A stretch of 18,686 bases of DNA from Candidatus Omnitrophota bacterium (GTDB lineage: Bacteria; Omnitrophota; Gorgyraeia; Gorgyraeales; Gorgyraeaceae): positions 1 through 18,686 of the forward strand of contig JAHIEN010000039.1 in the NCBI GenBank assembly GCA_018901615.1, in the 5' to 3' direction. Positions 8,021 to 15,521 of this stretch are shown here, one piece after another; position 1 is the stretch's first letter; the number at the start of each line of letters is the position of its first letter. The translations under genes and the position numbers were made by a program. The notes beneath the pieces are model-generated. The model saw only the letters and a list, made by a program, of their open reading frames with translations, did no database searches and was not told where the DNA came from.

Positions 8021-8049
8021 ATGTTATTATAAGAGGGGGATTTTGTCAA
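8021..8049 (-). promoter_or_regulatory. Candidate sigma70 promoter for the CBS-transporter-lpxK operon
   Basis: On the minus strand TTGACA (8044-8049) is followed after 17 bases by TAACAT (8021-8026), about 27 bases before ATG 7994. A closer TATAAT also follows TTGACA, but only 12 bases away. The promoter lies between this operon and the twin palindromes after waaA. Confidence 0.55.
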
Positions 8050-8065
8050 AGACTAAGATTATCCC

Positions 8066-8094
8066 AGATGTTCGAGGTTAAGCCTCGAACATCT
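8066..8094. repeat. Perfect palindrome 1 (12-bp stem)
   Basis: AGATGTTCGAGG pairs perfectly with CCTCGAACATCT around the loop TTAAG. It abuts palindrome 2, and the two cores are exact reverse complements of each other. No T-run follows on either strand, so it is not a classic intrinsic terminator. Confidence 0.9.
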
Positions 8095-8123
8095 AAGTGT
8101 TCGAGGCTTAACCTCGAACACTT
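8095..8123. repeat. Perfect palindrome 2 (12-bp stem)
   Basis: AAGTGTTCGAGG pairs perfectly with CCTCGAACACTT around CTTAA. It starts at the base after palindrome 1 ends and lies 10 bases downstream of the waaA stop. It could protect the waaA mRNA end or be a REP-like mobile unit. Confidence 0.9.
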
Positions 8124-8133
8124 GATAACTAAA

Positions 8134-9474
8134 CTAGAAAAGGGATTTGATTAACTCGATGGTGCGCTGGCTGGAGCCTGAGTTATTTTCTACAACAGCT
8201 TTGGCGTTAAGACCTAGCCTTTTCCGCTCTTGTGGGTCTATTATAAGCAGCCTTATTGCAGAGCAAAGTTCTTCTTTGTCTCCCACTTGAATGCACGCCT
8301 GATCTTCAAGAAATGACTTCACGACATCCTGGAAATTAAACGTGAACTTGCCGATTACAACAGCCCTGCCAAGACTAGCTGGTTCAATAGGGTTCTGTCC
8401 GCCCTTTTTCACAAGGCTGCCACCTATAAAAACTATGTCTGCTGCTGTGTAAATGGTTTTAAGGTTGCCGATTGTATCAAGGATAAAGACAGGTTGAACC
8501 CCGAACCACTCACTTCGTTCGGGTACGGGGCATGGGCTAAACCCCGAACCACTCACTTCGTTCGGGTACGGGGCATGGGCTAAAGGTTGGAGGCTGGAAA
8601 ATCTTGCAGGTTTAAATCCGTGTTTTATTAAAAGTTGCTCGATTTCCTGCGTGCGTTCTACGTGGCGCGGGGCTATTAAAAACCTTAGGTTGCGGTATTC
8701 TTTGATGAGCCTGGAATAACTTTCGAGAATCAGCTCATCCTCTCCTCTATGCGTACTGCCTGCTACCAATAAAATATCGCTATCTTGCAGTCCGAGTTTG
8801 CCTCTGAGCTCCTTTCTGCCGGCCATAGACCCGAGCAGCGACAGATCAAACTTTAAATTCCCAGTCACACGCACCTTTTCTTTTGGCGCGCCCAGAGACA
8901 ATATCCTGGCGGCATCCTGTTCTGACTGCATAAGTATAAGAGAAAATTTTTGCAGTATCCCTGAAACCGTGAATTTTATTTTCCGATAGCCAAAATACGA
9001 CTTGTTAGAAATCCTCCCGTTTACAAGGACCATCTTCGCGCCAGAGCCATGAAGCAAAGAAATAAGGTTTGGCCATAGCTCTGTTTCCAGGCATAAAAAT
9101 AATTCCGGCTTGATCGTTTCAATGACTCTATTGACTATAAAACTTACGTCGTAAGGAAGATAAAACACTCCTTCTTCGCCTGTGGCTATTATCCTGGCAA
9201 TCTTATTACCTGTATAAGTAACGCTTGAAAATAAAATGGTGTGCCGCGGAAATGTCTTTCTTAGAAGCGGGGCCAGGATGCTTGCCGCCTTCATCTCCCC
9301 CATACTCACAGCGTGTATCCAGATAATCTTCCCTTTGGAGGACAGAGATTTAATACGTTCCGGAAGGATCCCTAAACGCTCCAGGAGACCATGCCTGTAT
9401 CGCTTTGTAACAACAAGGTATGGTAAGTATACTATGCCAAAAATTATGAATGATAAATTATAAAGTAGTCTCAT
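8134..9474 (-). CDS. waaA: 3-deoxy-D-manno-octulosonic acid (Kdo) transferase, GT30
   Basis: Transfers Kdo from CMP-Kdo to lipid IVA at the inner membrane. Residues 1-20 form a membrane anchor. The family signature IWIHAVSMGEMKAAS contains the expected catalytic Glu60. Further motifs are LFLCLETELWPNL (126-138), NGRISNKSYFGYRK, VAGSTHRGEDELIL (237-250) and FIGGSLVKKGGQNPIEPASLG (349-369). The protein is 446 residues, slightly longer than usual. The excess is residues about 297-327, encoded by two exact 43-bp tandem repeats read in two different frames, just before the conserved VFILDTIGNL. Start ATG overlaps the queD stop (ATGA), so it is translationally coupled as the third gene after murI and queD. 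Whether it adds one or more Kdo units cannot be read from sequence. Confidence 0.95.
   Translation of the reverse strand: MRLLYNLSFIIFGIVYLPYLVVTKRYRHGLLERLGILPERIKSLSSKGKIIWIHAVSMGEMKAASILAPLLRKTFPRHTILFSSVTYTGNKIARIIATGEEGVFYLPYDVSFIVNRVIETIKPELFLCLETELWPNLISLLHGSGAKMVLVNGRISNKSYFGYRKIKFTVSGILQKFSLILMQSEQDAARILSLGAPKEKVRVTGNLKFDLSLLGSMAGRKELRGKLGLQDSDILLVAGSTHRGEDELILESYSRLIKEYRNLRFLIAPRHVERTQEIEQLLIKHGFKPARFSSLQPLAHAPYPNEVSGSGFSPCPVPERSEWFGVQPVFILDTIGNLKTIYTAADIVFIGGSLVKKGGQNPIEPASLGRAVVIGKFTFNFQDVVKSFLEDQACIQVGDKEELCSAIRLLIIDPQERKRLGLNAKAVVENNSGSSQRTIELIKSLF
8497..8582. repeat. Exact tandem 43-bp repeat with internal hairpin inside waaA
   Basis: Two identical 43-bp units (8497-8539 and 8540-8582). 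Each contains CCGAAC and GTTCGG arms around CACTCACTTC and can fold. Because 43 is not a multiple of three, the units are translated in different frames, as about APYPNEVSGSGF and PVPERSEWFGV. The waaA frame stays open. Confidence 0.95.
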
Positions 9475-9839
9475 TCGTAATACGTCGCGCAGGAATTATC
9501 AGACTCCCAGACAGATACCGATTTAACAGAAAGACCCTTGAACTTTATGGAAGAAACCAGTTTATCATAGATATATTTCGCTATATTTTCAGCAGAAGGA
9601 TTTCTAGCCTTGAAGGCCTTTAATTTATTGAGATAGGCATGGTCTAATTTAGCTAGTATAGTTTTAAGTCTTATTTTCAGAATCTTAAAATCAGCGGCTA
9701 TACCAATATTATCGACTCTTTCTTTTTCAAACCTCGCCTCGATCTTCCAGTTATGCCCGTGCAGTTCTTCGCATCTCCCGCGATAACCCCTTAGATTATG
9801 CGCGCCGCAAAAGTCTGATCTTATAAGTATCTCATACAT
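9471..9839 (-). CDS. queD: 6-carboxy-5,6,7,8-tetrahydropterin synthase family protein (QueD-like)
   Basis: A cytosolic zinc enzyme of the 6-pyruvoyl-tetrahydropterin synthase family. It probably converts 7,8-dihydroneopterin triphosphate to 6-carboxytetrahydropterin for queuosine (7-deazaguanine) synthesis. The zinc and catalytic residues are visible: His14, then Cys23-x3-His27-x-His29 in RCEELHGHNW. LDHAYLN (65-71), PSAENIA (81-87) and VSVWESDNSCATYYE complete the fold. The C-x3-HGH spacing favours QueD over eukaryotic PTPS. At 122 residues it is full length. The start overlaps the murI stop by 8 bases and has AGGAGA about 8 bases upstream. No other queuosine gene is in the window, so its place in an envelope operon may simply be operon sharing. 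Confidence 0.92.
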   Translation of the reverse strand: MYEILIRSDFCGAHNLRGYRGRCEELHGHNWKIEARFEKERVDNIGIAADFKILKIRLKTILAKLDHAYLNKLKAFKARNPSAENIAKYIYDKLVSSIKFKGLSVKSVSVWESDNSCATYYE

Positions 9840-10632
9840 GATCCGCTCTCCTGACTTTATCTATCTTCCTCCCAAGAAACTTTTCCCCTGTCTTTACAAA
9901 CTGCTCCACTGCGTCTGTCGCAAAAAACATATGGCGCGGCTTATTTGTAGAGCTGGATAACATATTATTTTCTTTCAATATCCCGGCGACCTCCTCTGCT
10001 ACTGAGCTGGCTGAGTCTATTATTGTGACTTTTTTACCGACTACTTTTGAAATTACATTTTTAAGGAGAGGGTAATGCGTGCATCCGAGGACAAGGGTAT
10101 CTATCCTGCTGTTTAAAAATGGCTTTAGATATCTTTTAGCAATGTCACGCGTTATGACGTCTGATAACCATGCCTCTTCAGCGAGAGGCACAAACAACGG
10201 ACAGGCAATAGATTTTACCTTTATATGCCTGGAGATCTGGCTTATTTCCTTTTCGTAGGCCCTGCTTTTTATTGTAGTGAATGTGCCTATAACTCCTACC
10301 CTGCTATTTTTGGTAGTTTCTACAGCCTTTCTGGCGCCAGGCTTAATAACCCCTACAACAGGGATCCTGAGTTTTTTTCTCAAAACCGGCAGACTGATAC
10401 TTGAGGCTGTATTACAGGCTACTATAATCAGCTTGACTTTAAATCTTTTAAGAAAGTCAGCGTTTTCTATCGAGAACCGTTTTATGGTCTCTGAGGATTT
10501 TGTACCGTAAGGGACCCTGGCTGTGTCGCCAAGATACACTATTTTTTCATTTGGAAGGGCCTTAAATACCTCTTTTACCACAGTAAGCCCGCCCACCCCT
10601 GAATCAAATATCCCAATCGGTCTATTATCCAT
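9832..10632 (-). CDS. murI: Glutamate racemase
   Basis: Makes D-glutamate for peptidoglycan in the cytosol. The two catalytic cysteines and their motifs are present: VACNTASS (Cys73) and VLGCTHYPLL (Cys184). The N-terminal IGIFDSGVGGLTVVKEV (Asp10, Ser11) and YLGDTARVPYGTKS follow the family closely. At 266 residues it is full length. It is first in the murI-queD-waaA operon and has a strong promoter candidate at 10712-10740. The ATG at 10632 is unambiguous from the protein, yet the best AAGGAG is 24 bases upstream (10657-10662), with an AGTAAGCGGAGCGAACGACG sequence between. Either a weaker site is used or a small insertion separated the original site from the start. Confidence 0.96.
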   Translation of the reverse strand: MDNRPIGIFDSGVGGLTVVKEVFKALPNEKIVYLGDTARVPYGTKSSETIKRFSIENADFLKRFKVKLIIVACNTASSISLPVLRKKLRIPVVGVIKPGARKAVETTKNSRVGVIGTFTTIKSRAYEKEISQISRHIKVKSIACPLFVPLAEEAWLSDVITRDIAKRYLKPFLNSRIDTLVLGCTHYPLLKNVISKVVGKKVTIIDSASSVAEEVAGILKENNMLSSSTNKPRHMFFATDAVEQFVKTGEKFLGRKIDKVRRADHV

Positions 10633-10656
10633 TTAATCCGTCGTTCGCTCCGCTTA

Positions 10657-10662
10657 CTCCTT
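10657..10662 (-). promoter_or_regulatory. Displaced Shine-Dalgarno-like AAGGAG upstream of murI
   Basis: A consensus AAGGAG lies 24 bases before the murI ATG, too far for normal use. The intervening bases resemble the GAACGA/GAGTG-type sequence of the 43-bp repeat in waaA, which suggests an inserted piece. Confidence 0.4.
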
Positions 10663-10711
10663 AAAACACTCAAAGAACTAAAAACATATGGGGTGCTTTT
10701 AGTTTAAAAGT

Positions 10712-10740
10712 ATTATACCTTGACCCTTTCATCTATTCAA
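10712..10740 (-). promoter_or_regulatory. Candidate sigma70 promoter for murI-queD-waaA
   Basis: TTGAAT (10735-10740), a 17-base spacer, and a perfect TATAAT (10712-10717) on the minus strand, about 80 bases before ATG 10632. The leader contains an eight-base stem, AACTAAAA with TTTTAGTT, around GCACCCCATATGT. Confidence 0.7.
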
Positions 10741-10788
10741 TAAATATATTAGCTAAAAGGGGTATTAATAAAACAGGTGAGATAAAAA

Positions 10789-13700
10789 CTATAGCCTTTG
10801 GAAAAGAAATTTTAAATCTTTCCATACCCATAATTTTTCTGCTATAGAAGATAAAGGCTTTTGAGCCTTGATTAAACAACTGGGTTTGCCCCACTCGAGT
10901 ATAGGTGAAACAGGGTATCCATCTGGATAAGGATCAATCTTTTCTATCCTTTTGAATTTGTTAATACTAAGCGCCTTCATGTACAGTTTAGGTACACCCT
11001 CATGTATACGCGTAACATAAGGAAATGGAGCAATATATATTTTGCCAGCTGGTTTTAAAATTCTTTTTGCTGGTTTGATTATACGGCTTATATCGTTGAA
11101 ATAGGCTTTTAGTGTATATGTAAGCGCCTTAGACATATAAGAGAGATAGCTCCTTTCCTTAAACATCCTATTCTCGTAAGGATGAAACATTGTTACAACA
11201 TCAACGGTAGATTCTGATATAATCAGTTTATGTATATCTCCGCGAACTGTGCCTCCATTTTCCGATGAGACTTTTTCCCATGGAATTGATTTATCTATGC
11301 CTACAACGAGTAACGGTTTATTAGATACTAATTTTTCTCTTTGTATCTTGACTAATTCGCAGGCAAGAGGTTTCCTATGCCCAGCAAAGAAATCAACGAC
11401 TATGAAACGATCTTCCCTTTCAAATGTCAGGTCAAAAAGATCCCTTATGATGCGAACTAAAATATCTCTTGTTAGTACTACTTTTACAGGGTTAATCTCT
11501 GGGTGAGAATCAAAATACTCTTTGAAATTAACATACAATAAATCGACCGCTTCTAAATCCTCTTCTATCAAATCTTCTGAATAAATATCGCGATATATAA
11601 TTTCTTTTAATCTTTTATATAATTTTAAGTTACTTTCATCCTTCTCCTTTCCTGCTTCATAAGCAACCCCCTTTCTATCAGTTATTTTAGATATGAGTAA
11701 TTTAAGATATTTATTTATATCTAGAATGCTGCCTTTTTGTTGCGCCTGTTTCACGGATTCTTCCATTTCTGTATATATGTCTAAGTCGCTTATATCCATA
11801 GAGTACAATAATGACGCTGAGGCATGCATAGACCGTATTGCTGAGGCAAAACCTTTTCCTTCCTTGATCTCTTTATCTATAAATACCTTTGATTCTGCAT
11901 CAATCAATCCTGATACCCTCATGCCTGTTGCCTTCATAACTTCATTAAACTTTTTCGCAATGTAATTATTTAAAGGTTCAAGATATTCATATATACTCGC
12001 CTTCTCTTCTTCCAATGAAACTTCTATAATAAGGTCTATGTCGGAAGTTGGCCCTGCGGTGAGAAAATTCGCGCTACCAAATAACCAAACCTTTTTAATT
12101 ACATCGAGGTTTTTGGTTAAATCACTAACAACTTCTTTGCTAAGCATATATCTAAATATACCGTGTGCTTCTGTCTCAGATTTCCGCAACCGCTCAATAA
12201 GTTTATCCTTATCTATCCTCAACTTTTCAGAGGTCTTTAAAAGGGTTCTCTCCCACAACATACCAAGCTGTTTTGCCCTCACTATCCTCAAGACCGCATT
12301 GACATCCCCTGCAAGGCGATATGAGGAAATATCGCGCTGTTCCATTACTTCTTTGGTTAAATACGCTGCTTTCTCAAGGACCTGGCGCCGCCTTGCATCA
12401 ACCTCATCAGCAGAGTACCATTTGCCCAAAACAGCCTGTTCTGTCTCGAAACTTGAAACAATCACCCCTCCTGCGTTGGCCAATGTGTCATGAATTACAG
12501 ATATACCTCGTTCATATAATACTGCCTCAGCCTCTCTGGTTGTCGGGCCATTGGCTAATTCAACCACGATTTTAGCCTTTATAATATCTACATTGTCTTT
12601 CCGTATTTGATTCTCCAGAGCTGCAGGAACGAGGATATCGACATCAGCGCCCAGGAGCTCTTCTGTCCTTTCATTCACGCCTATCTTCGGGTCAGAGTCA
12701 TCAAACCTTCCTTTTGGCTGGGCATTGACCTTGCCTTCTTTATAATAGTCTATTAACGATGCTCCCCGCGGCCGTGTATTTACCCACTGAACCAAGTCTT
12801 CCAATTCTCCCTGGCTAAAACCTTCTTCCTTGTATAAGGTCAATGTGCGGTCATTTATATACTGGACTATTGCTCCTTCTCTTGCCAAGTCAAGCGCGAC
12901 ATGGGCTCCTACATTTCCGAATCCCTGAATAGCTACTGTTTTCCTTTTTACATCGATCAAAGACCTCATTACATCCACGCCGCCAAATCCAGTTGCCTCA
13001 ACCCTACCAAGTGAGCCGCCTGATTCAATTGGCTTTCCAGTAAAGACACCTAACCATGATACTGGATTACCCAGCCTAGAATAATTACTTGCTGCCTCCG
13101 ATAAAGACGCTCTAGTGACATCGTATCCACCTTTGTCAAATATTGTTTTTAATAGCTTATAAAGTTCGGGGTCACTATCCTGGATTTCATGGGTTTCTTC
13201 AAGGATGTACTTTAGATATTCGTCTTCATACCATGAGAGGATCTGGGGATCGGTATTTACGTCCGGGGCAGGTATGTCAATATCTATCCCTATCTTTTGT
13301 TGCTCTGCCAAGTCTCTGGCATGGCTTCTGGCAATCTTTGCAAGGTTAACATCACTCCTCCAATTATTATAATCCTTGAGAACCCATTTGCCATTTTCTT
13401 CTGCTACATAACCTATGAAGACAATCCCTTTTCCGCCGCCTAAATCTAATCCAGCACCTGAATTCTTAAGCGTCATCCCAAGGGATAAGGCCTGAGCCTC
13501 TTCTATCAACCACTTTGCCACAAACTCCTCTACTTCTTCCTTTGTTGCGCCGAGCTCACTTAGTCTATCCAGTGTCTCTTTGAAAGTACCAGTCTTTTCA
13601 TTCATGAGTTCAGAACCCCTAGAGTATCGTATGCCGCCTTTTGCAGGTCCCAGCATTATATTATTCTTTACCCTGACCCTAAAAACCTTGGCGTCATATG

Positions 13701-14073
13701 AGGTCCCGTCTAGATCCTCAAATCTAAGGGTCTCCCAGTTTGAGTGCACATCATATGGATTTTGAAGTTCATTTATTATATCTTTATCCTGTCCATCCAC
13801 ATAACTCCTCAAGACCTCCATCCGGTTCTTCATGTCTACCCAGTAGGGATTTACAATAGATCCTATAAACCCCTCAACAGTGCCCTGATCTTGCTTAAAG
13901 TGCAAGGCCTTTGTGAGCCTATCATTATCTTTCTCGCTATTTACTAAAAGGGGGATTCTTAGGGTAGGTTTTTTGTTTAGATTTATACCATAACTTGTAT
14001 TAGTTATAACAAGCAGGAAAGGTATAAGTAATGATACAATTTTTAGATTAAAAACTTTTTTAAAGTTTACCAT
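10789..14073 (-). CDS. Trimodular protein: signal-like N-terminus, glutamate dehydrogenase family, nucleotidyltransferase, SAM-methyltransferase-like
   Basis: Counted from ATG 14073 (1094 residues). Residues 1-30 look like a signal peptide: basic start MVNFKKVFNLK, a hydrophobic core, then NTSYG. Residues about 95-615 are a Glu/Leu/Phe/Val dehydrogenase with GPAKGGIRY (142-150), TLKN with Lys203, GGGKG with Lys215, PAPDVNT (268-274), the Rossmann motif QGFGNVG (383-389), LVPAALENQI (481-490), ELANGPTT and DTLANAGGVIVSSFE, so it looks catalytically intact. Residues about 660-760 match a pol-beta nucleotidyltransferase (FGSANFLTAGPTSDIDLII, with two Asp in DID). Residues about 890-1070 resemble a class I methyltransferase (RFIVVDFFAGH, VVGID, and a late ILKPAGKIYIAPFP). 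An in-frame upstream extension to 14211 exists, but it crosses the predicted promoter and lacks a ribosome-binding site. Cellular location and joint role are unknown. Confidence 0.83.
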   Translation of the reverse strand: MVNFKKVFNLKIVSLLIPFLLVITNTSYGINLNKKPTLRIPLLVNSEKDNDRLTKALHFKQDQGTVEGFIGSIVNPYWVDMKNRMEVLRSYVDGQDKDIINELQNPYDVHSNWETLRFEDLDGTSYDAKVFRVRVKNNIMLGPAKGGIRYSRGSELMNEKTGTFKETLDRLSELGATKEEVEEFVAKWLIEEAQALSLGMTLKNSGAGLDLGGGKGIVFIGYVAEENGKWVLKDYNNWRSDVNLAKIARSHARDLAEQQKIGIDIDIPAPDVNTDPQILSWYEDEYLKYILEETHEIQDSDPELYKLLKTIFDKGGYDVTRASLSEAASNYSRLGNPVSWLGVFTGKPIESGGSLGRVEATGFGGVDVMRSLIDVKRKTVAIQGFGNVGAHVALDLAREGAIVQYINDRTLTLYKEEGFSQGELEDLVQWVNTRPRGASLIDYYKEGKVNAQPKGRFDDSDPKIGVNERTEELLGADVDILVPAALENQIRKDNVDIIKAKIVVELANGPTTREAEAVLYERGISVIHDTLANAGGVIVSSFETEQAVLGKWYSADEVDARRRQVLEKAAYLTKEVMEQRDISSYRLAGDVNAVLRIVRAKQLGMLWERTLLKTSEKLRIDKDKLIERLRKSETEAHGIFRYMLSKEVVSDLTKNLDVIKKVWLFGSANFLTAGPTSDIDLIIEVSLEEEKASIYEYLEPLNNYIAKKFNEVMKATGMRVSGLIDAESKVFIDKEIKEGKGFASAIRSMHASASLLYSMDISDLDIYTEMEESVKQAQQKGSILDINKYLKLLISKITDRKGVAYEAGKEKDESNLKLYKRLKEIIYRDIYSEDLIEEDLEAVDLLYVNFKEYFDSHPEINPVKVVLTRDILVRIIRDLFDLTFEREDRFIVVDFFAGHRKPLACELVKIQREKLVSNKPLLVVGIDKSIPWEKVSSENGGTVRGDIHKLIISESTVDVVTMFHPYENRMFKERSYLSYMSKALTYTLKAYFNDISRIIKPAKRILKPAGKIYIAPFPYVTRIHEGVPKLYMKALSINKFKRIEKIDPYPDGYPVSPILEWGKPSCLIKAQKPLSSIAEKLWVWKDLKFLFQRL

Positions 14074-14151
14074 AATGAGAACAAAAAAATTTCCTTTTCT
14101 TGTCTCCTTATAAGAAAGGAAAACTCTATATATAATATAGCGAACAGTTAC

Positions 14152-14180
14152 AATATACCACAAAAAGCGTTCCCTTGCAA
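14152..14180 (-). promoter_or_regulatory. Candidate promoter of the trimodular dehydrogenase gene
   Basis: On the minus strand TTGCAA (14175-14180), a 17-base spacer and TATATT (14152-14157) put transcription start near 14145, about 70 bases before ATG 14073. A single TATTGTAA (14148-14155, minus orientation) overlaps the -10 box, so it could share regulation with the HTH-ATPase-STAS gene. That link is speculative. Confidence 0.5.
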
Positions 14181-14204
14181 GAGATTTCGCAGACGTCCTA
14201 AAGC

Positions 14205-14300
14205 GGAGCAAAAATCTGGATACCTAAGTCGCAGGTAAACAGAATAAGATTGCGAAATAACATCTTTGAGATTTATATTAGGGAAGGGGTGATTGGATAA
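14205..14300 (+). pseudogene. Decayed C-terminal copy of the WIPKSQ small-protein gene
   Basis: Plus-strand codons from 14205 to the TAA at 14298-14300 read about SGAKIWIPKSQ, then an LR..NIFEIY stretch, then E and IG before the stop. This aligns without gaps to the last 33 or so codons of the intact 68-residue gene at 15969-16175, including WIPKSQ, LR, NIFEIY and the terminal IG-stop. An in-frame stop lies just upstream at 14199, and no start or ribosome-binding site is present. DNA similarity is also evident (CTGGATACCTAAGTC in both). It is a relic of a duplication or of a second insertion of the same element. Confidence 0.8.
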
Positions 14301-14400
14301 CGCGATCCATTGAATGAGACAACAGTGCAAAAATGCTGTATATATTTTTTGCACCGGCCGGTCATTTATTATTACTTAGTTAACTCATAAATTTTTTCTC

Positions 14401-14441
14401 TATTGTAATTTATTGTAAAGCCGCCGATAACTATATTGTAA
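14401..14441. promoter_or_regulatory. TATTGTAA operator-like array A (three copies)
   Basis: TATTGTAA occurs at 14401-14408, 14411-14418 and 14434-14441, all in plus orientation, so the starts are 10 and 23 bases apart. The array begins 14 bases beyond the stop of the HTH-ATPase-STAS gene. It has exactly the geometry of array B on the other side of that gene, though the bases between the copies differ. Confidence 0.75.
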
Positions 14442-14454
14442 ATATGATACTGAT

Positions 14455-15486
14455 TTAATGGTTTTTTGCTCTTCTAATCATAAACTCTACTGCCTTGCAG
14501 CAGTTTATAGGTTCTAACCTTACTTCGGGAATATCCATCTTAAAAACTCTGAATATTTCGTCTGCAAAACCTTGGCCTATTGTTTTCACCTTATTGAAAT
14601 CCAAGATCACTACCTTAAATTTATCCAGCCCCATAACAAGCCTTCTAGCCTGAGACCGTGAAGTGTATTCCACGCCCTTATGATAAAGCTTAACAGTAAC
14701 CTTTGTTTTATTAAACTTATAATCGCTATCGGTATACTGGGCAAAAATCGTATTTATATCTTTTTTTGTTTTTTTGTTAATTTGAAAAGACACTTTTGTC
14801 CCTTTGCGATGTTTTATTTCCTCCGTAAAAATATCATCTGCCTTATTATCGATCAATAAAGCTATTTTACTACTTTCGATCTTAAACATATCCGCAATCT
14901 TTGAAGTAAAAAATATGCCTTCTCCCGTATGTTTTGACGGCATTGTAGTTTTCTTACCTTTCAAAATTTCAGTTAAAGCTTCGTATTCATCTGTCAATTT
15001 AAACTTTTTCTGTATATGTTTAAAGATGCCTATACCCCTATCAATAACATTGAAACTCGCTGTATCGCTGCTTATAGTTAATAAAATATCTATAAATTCT
15101 GAACCTGAGTGCTCAACTGCGTTATTGAGCATTTCCGTAAAAGCATATCTTATAATATCCTGCGTGTTTTTTTGCAATTTTTTTATTGAGGGTATTGCGT
15201 AAACAGCTTTAGTATAAACATGGTCCTCCTGCAAGTTTTTGTTCTTAAGCTTTAATTTACACTTTTTATCTGTTTCACTTATTTTTTTCGCTTCTTTCTT
15301 TGAAAACAAAATATAATAAGACCCCCTTGTCTTGCCAATTCTAAGAAGTTTTTGCGACTTAACTAGCTCGCGTAAATGCTGATGCGCAGCTTGCCGTGAA
15401 ACATTGCAGATCTTAGCAACTGTAGCGCTATTTACGCTGCCCTTGCCTCTAGCCTCTATTAATATCAAATCTTTTATATTTCTCAT
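14455..15486 (-). CDS. One-protein switch: winged HTH + GHKL ATPase + STAS-like (DUF4325)
   Basis: A 343-residue putative transcription regulator. Residues about 1-60 form a winged helix-turn-helix (KGSVNSATVAKICNVSRQAAHQHLRELV, then a RGSYYIL wing). Residues about 95-225 are an HATPase_c domain with N-box EMLNNAVEHS, G1 box DRGIGIF and G2 box HTGEGIFFTSKIAD, like anti-sigma kinases. The C-terminal 80 residues match the STAS-like DUF4325 family (SRSQARRLVMGLDKFKVVILDF, then IGQGFADEIFRVF). So kinase-like and anti-anti-sigma-like modules sit in one DNA-binding chain, and self-phosphorylation controlling DNA binding is a plausible inference. The promoter at 15493-15521 puts transcription start at the ATG itself, and no Shine-Dalgarno sequence is present, so the mRNA is probably leaderless. 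TATTGTAA arrays overlap this promoter and follow the gene, which suggests autoregulation. Confidence 0.87.
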   Translation of the reverse strand: MRNIKDLILIEARGKGSVNSATVAKICNVSRQAAHQHLRELVKSQKLLRIGKTRGSYYILFSKKEAKKISETDKKCKLKLKNKNLQEDHVYTKAVYAIPSIKKLQKNTQDIIRYAFTEMLNNAVEHSGSEFIDILLTISSDTASFNVIDRGIGIFKHIQKKFKLTDEYEALTEILKGKKTTMPSKHTGEGIFFTSKIADMFKIESSKIALLIDNKADDIFTEEIKHRKGTKVSFQINKKTKKDINTIFAQYTDSDYKFNKTKVTVKLYHKGVEYTSRSQARRLVMGLDKFKVVILDFNKVKTIGQGFADEIFRVFKMDIPEVRLEPINCCKAVEFMIRRAKNH

Positions 15487-15492
15487 ATTCTA

Positions 15493-15521
15493 AGTATACC
15501 ATAATTGTAAACTATTGTAAA
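15493..15521 (-). promoter_or_regulatory. Promoter of the HTH-ATPase-STAS gene, probably leaderless
   Basis: Minus strand: TTTACA (15516-15521), 17-base spacer, TATACT (15493-15498). Seven bases downstream of the -10 box is the A of the ATG at 15486. The -35 box lies inside operator copy 2 and the spacer contains copy 1. Confidence 0.7.

Larger units (their letters stand above)
14074..14454. other. Gene-free stretch: promoter, decayed small gene, palindrome and operator array
   Basis: This 381-base stretch contains, from left to right, the leader and promoter of the trimodular gene, a decayed plus-strand copy of the end of the WIPKSQ gene (14205-14300), an isolated GC palindrome ACCGGCCGGT (14353-14362) in AT-rich sequence, and the TATTGTAA array A (14401-14441). 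I see no further intact gene in it. Confidence 0.6.

Noticed and set aside
8026..8049. TTGACA with TATAAT 12 bases away as the CBS operon promoter
   Set aside because: The spacing is too short; TAACAT at 17 bases is more credible.
8066..8123. Intrinsic terminator of the waaA operon
   Set aside because: The stems are strong but neither strand has a following T-run, so termination cannot be claimed from sequence.
14074..14211. N-terminal extension of the trimodular protein to 14211
   Set aside because: It would cross the TTGCAA-17-TATATT promoter, lacks a ribosome-binding site, and would bury a typical signal-like start at 14073.
14148..14354. Minus-strand open frame of 68 codons upstream of the trimodular gene
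   Set aside because: It lies over the plus-strand gene relic and the promoter, matches no family I know, and has no ribosome-binding site.
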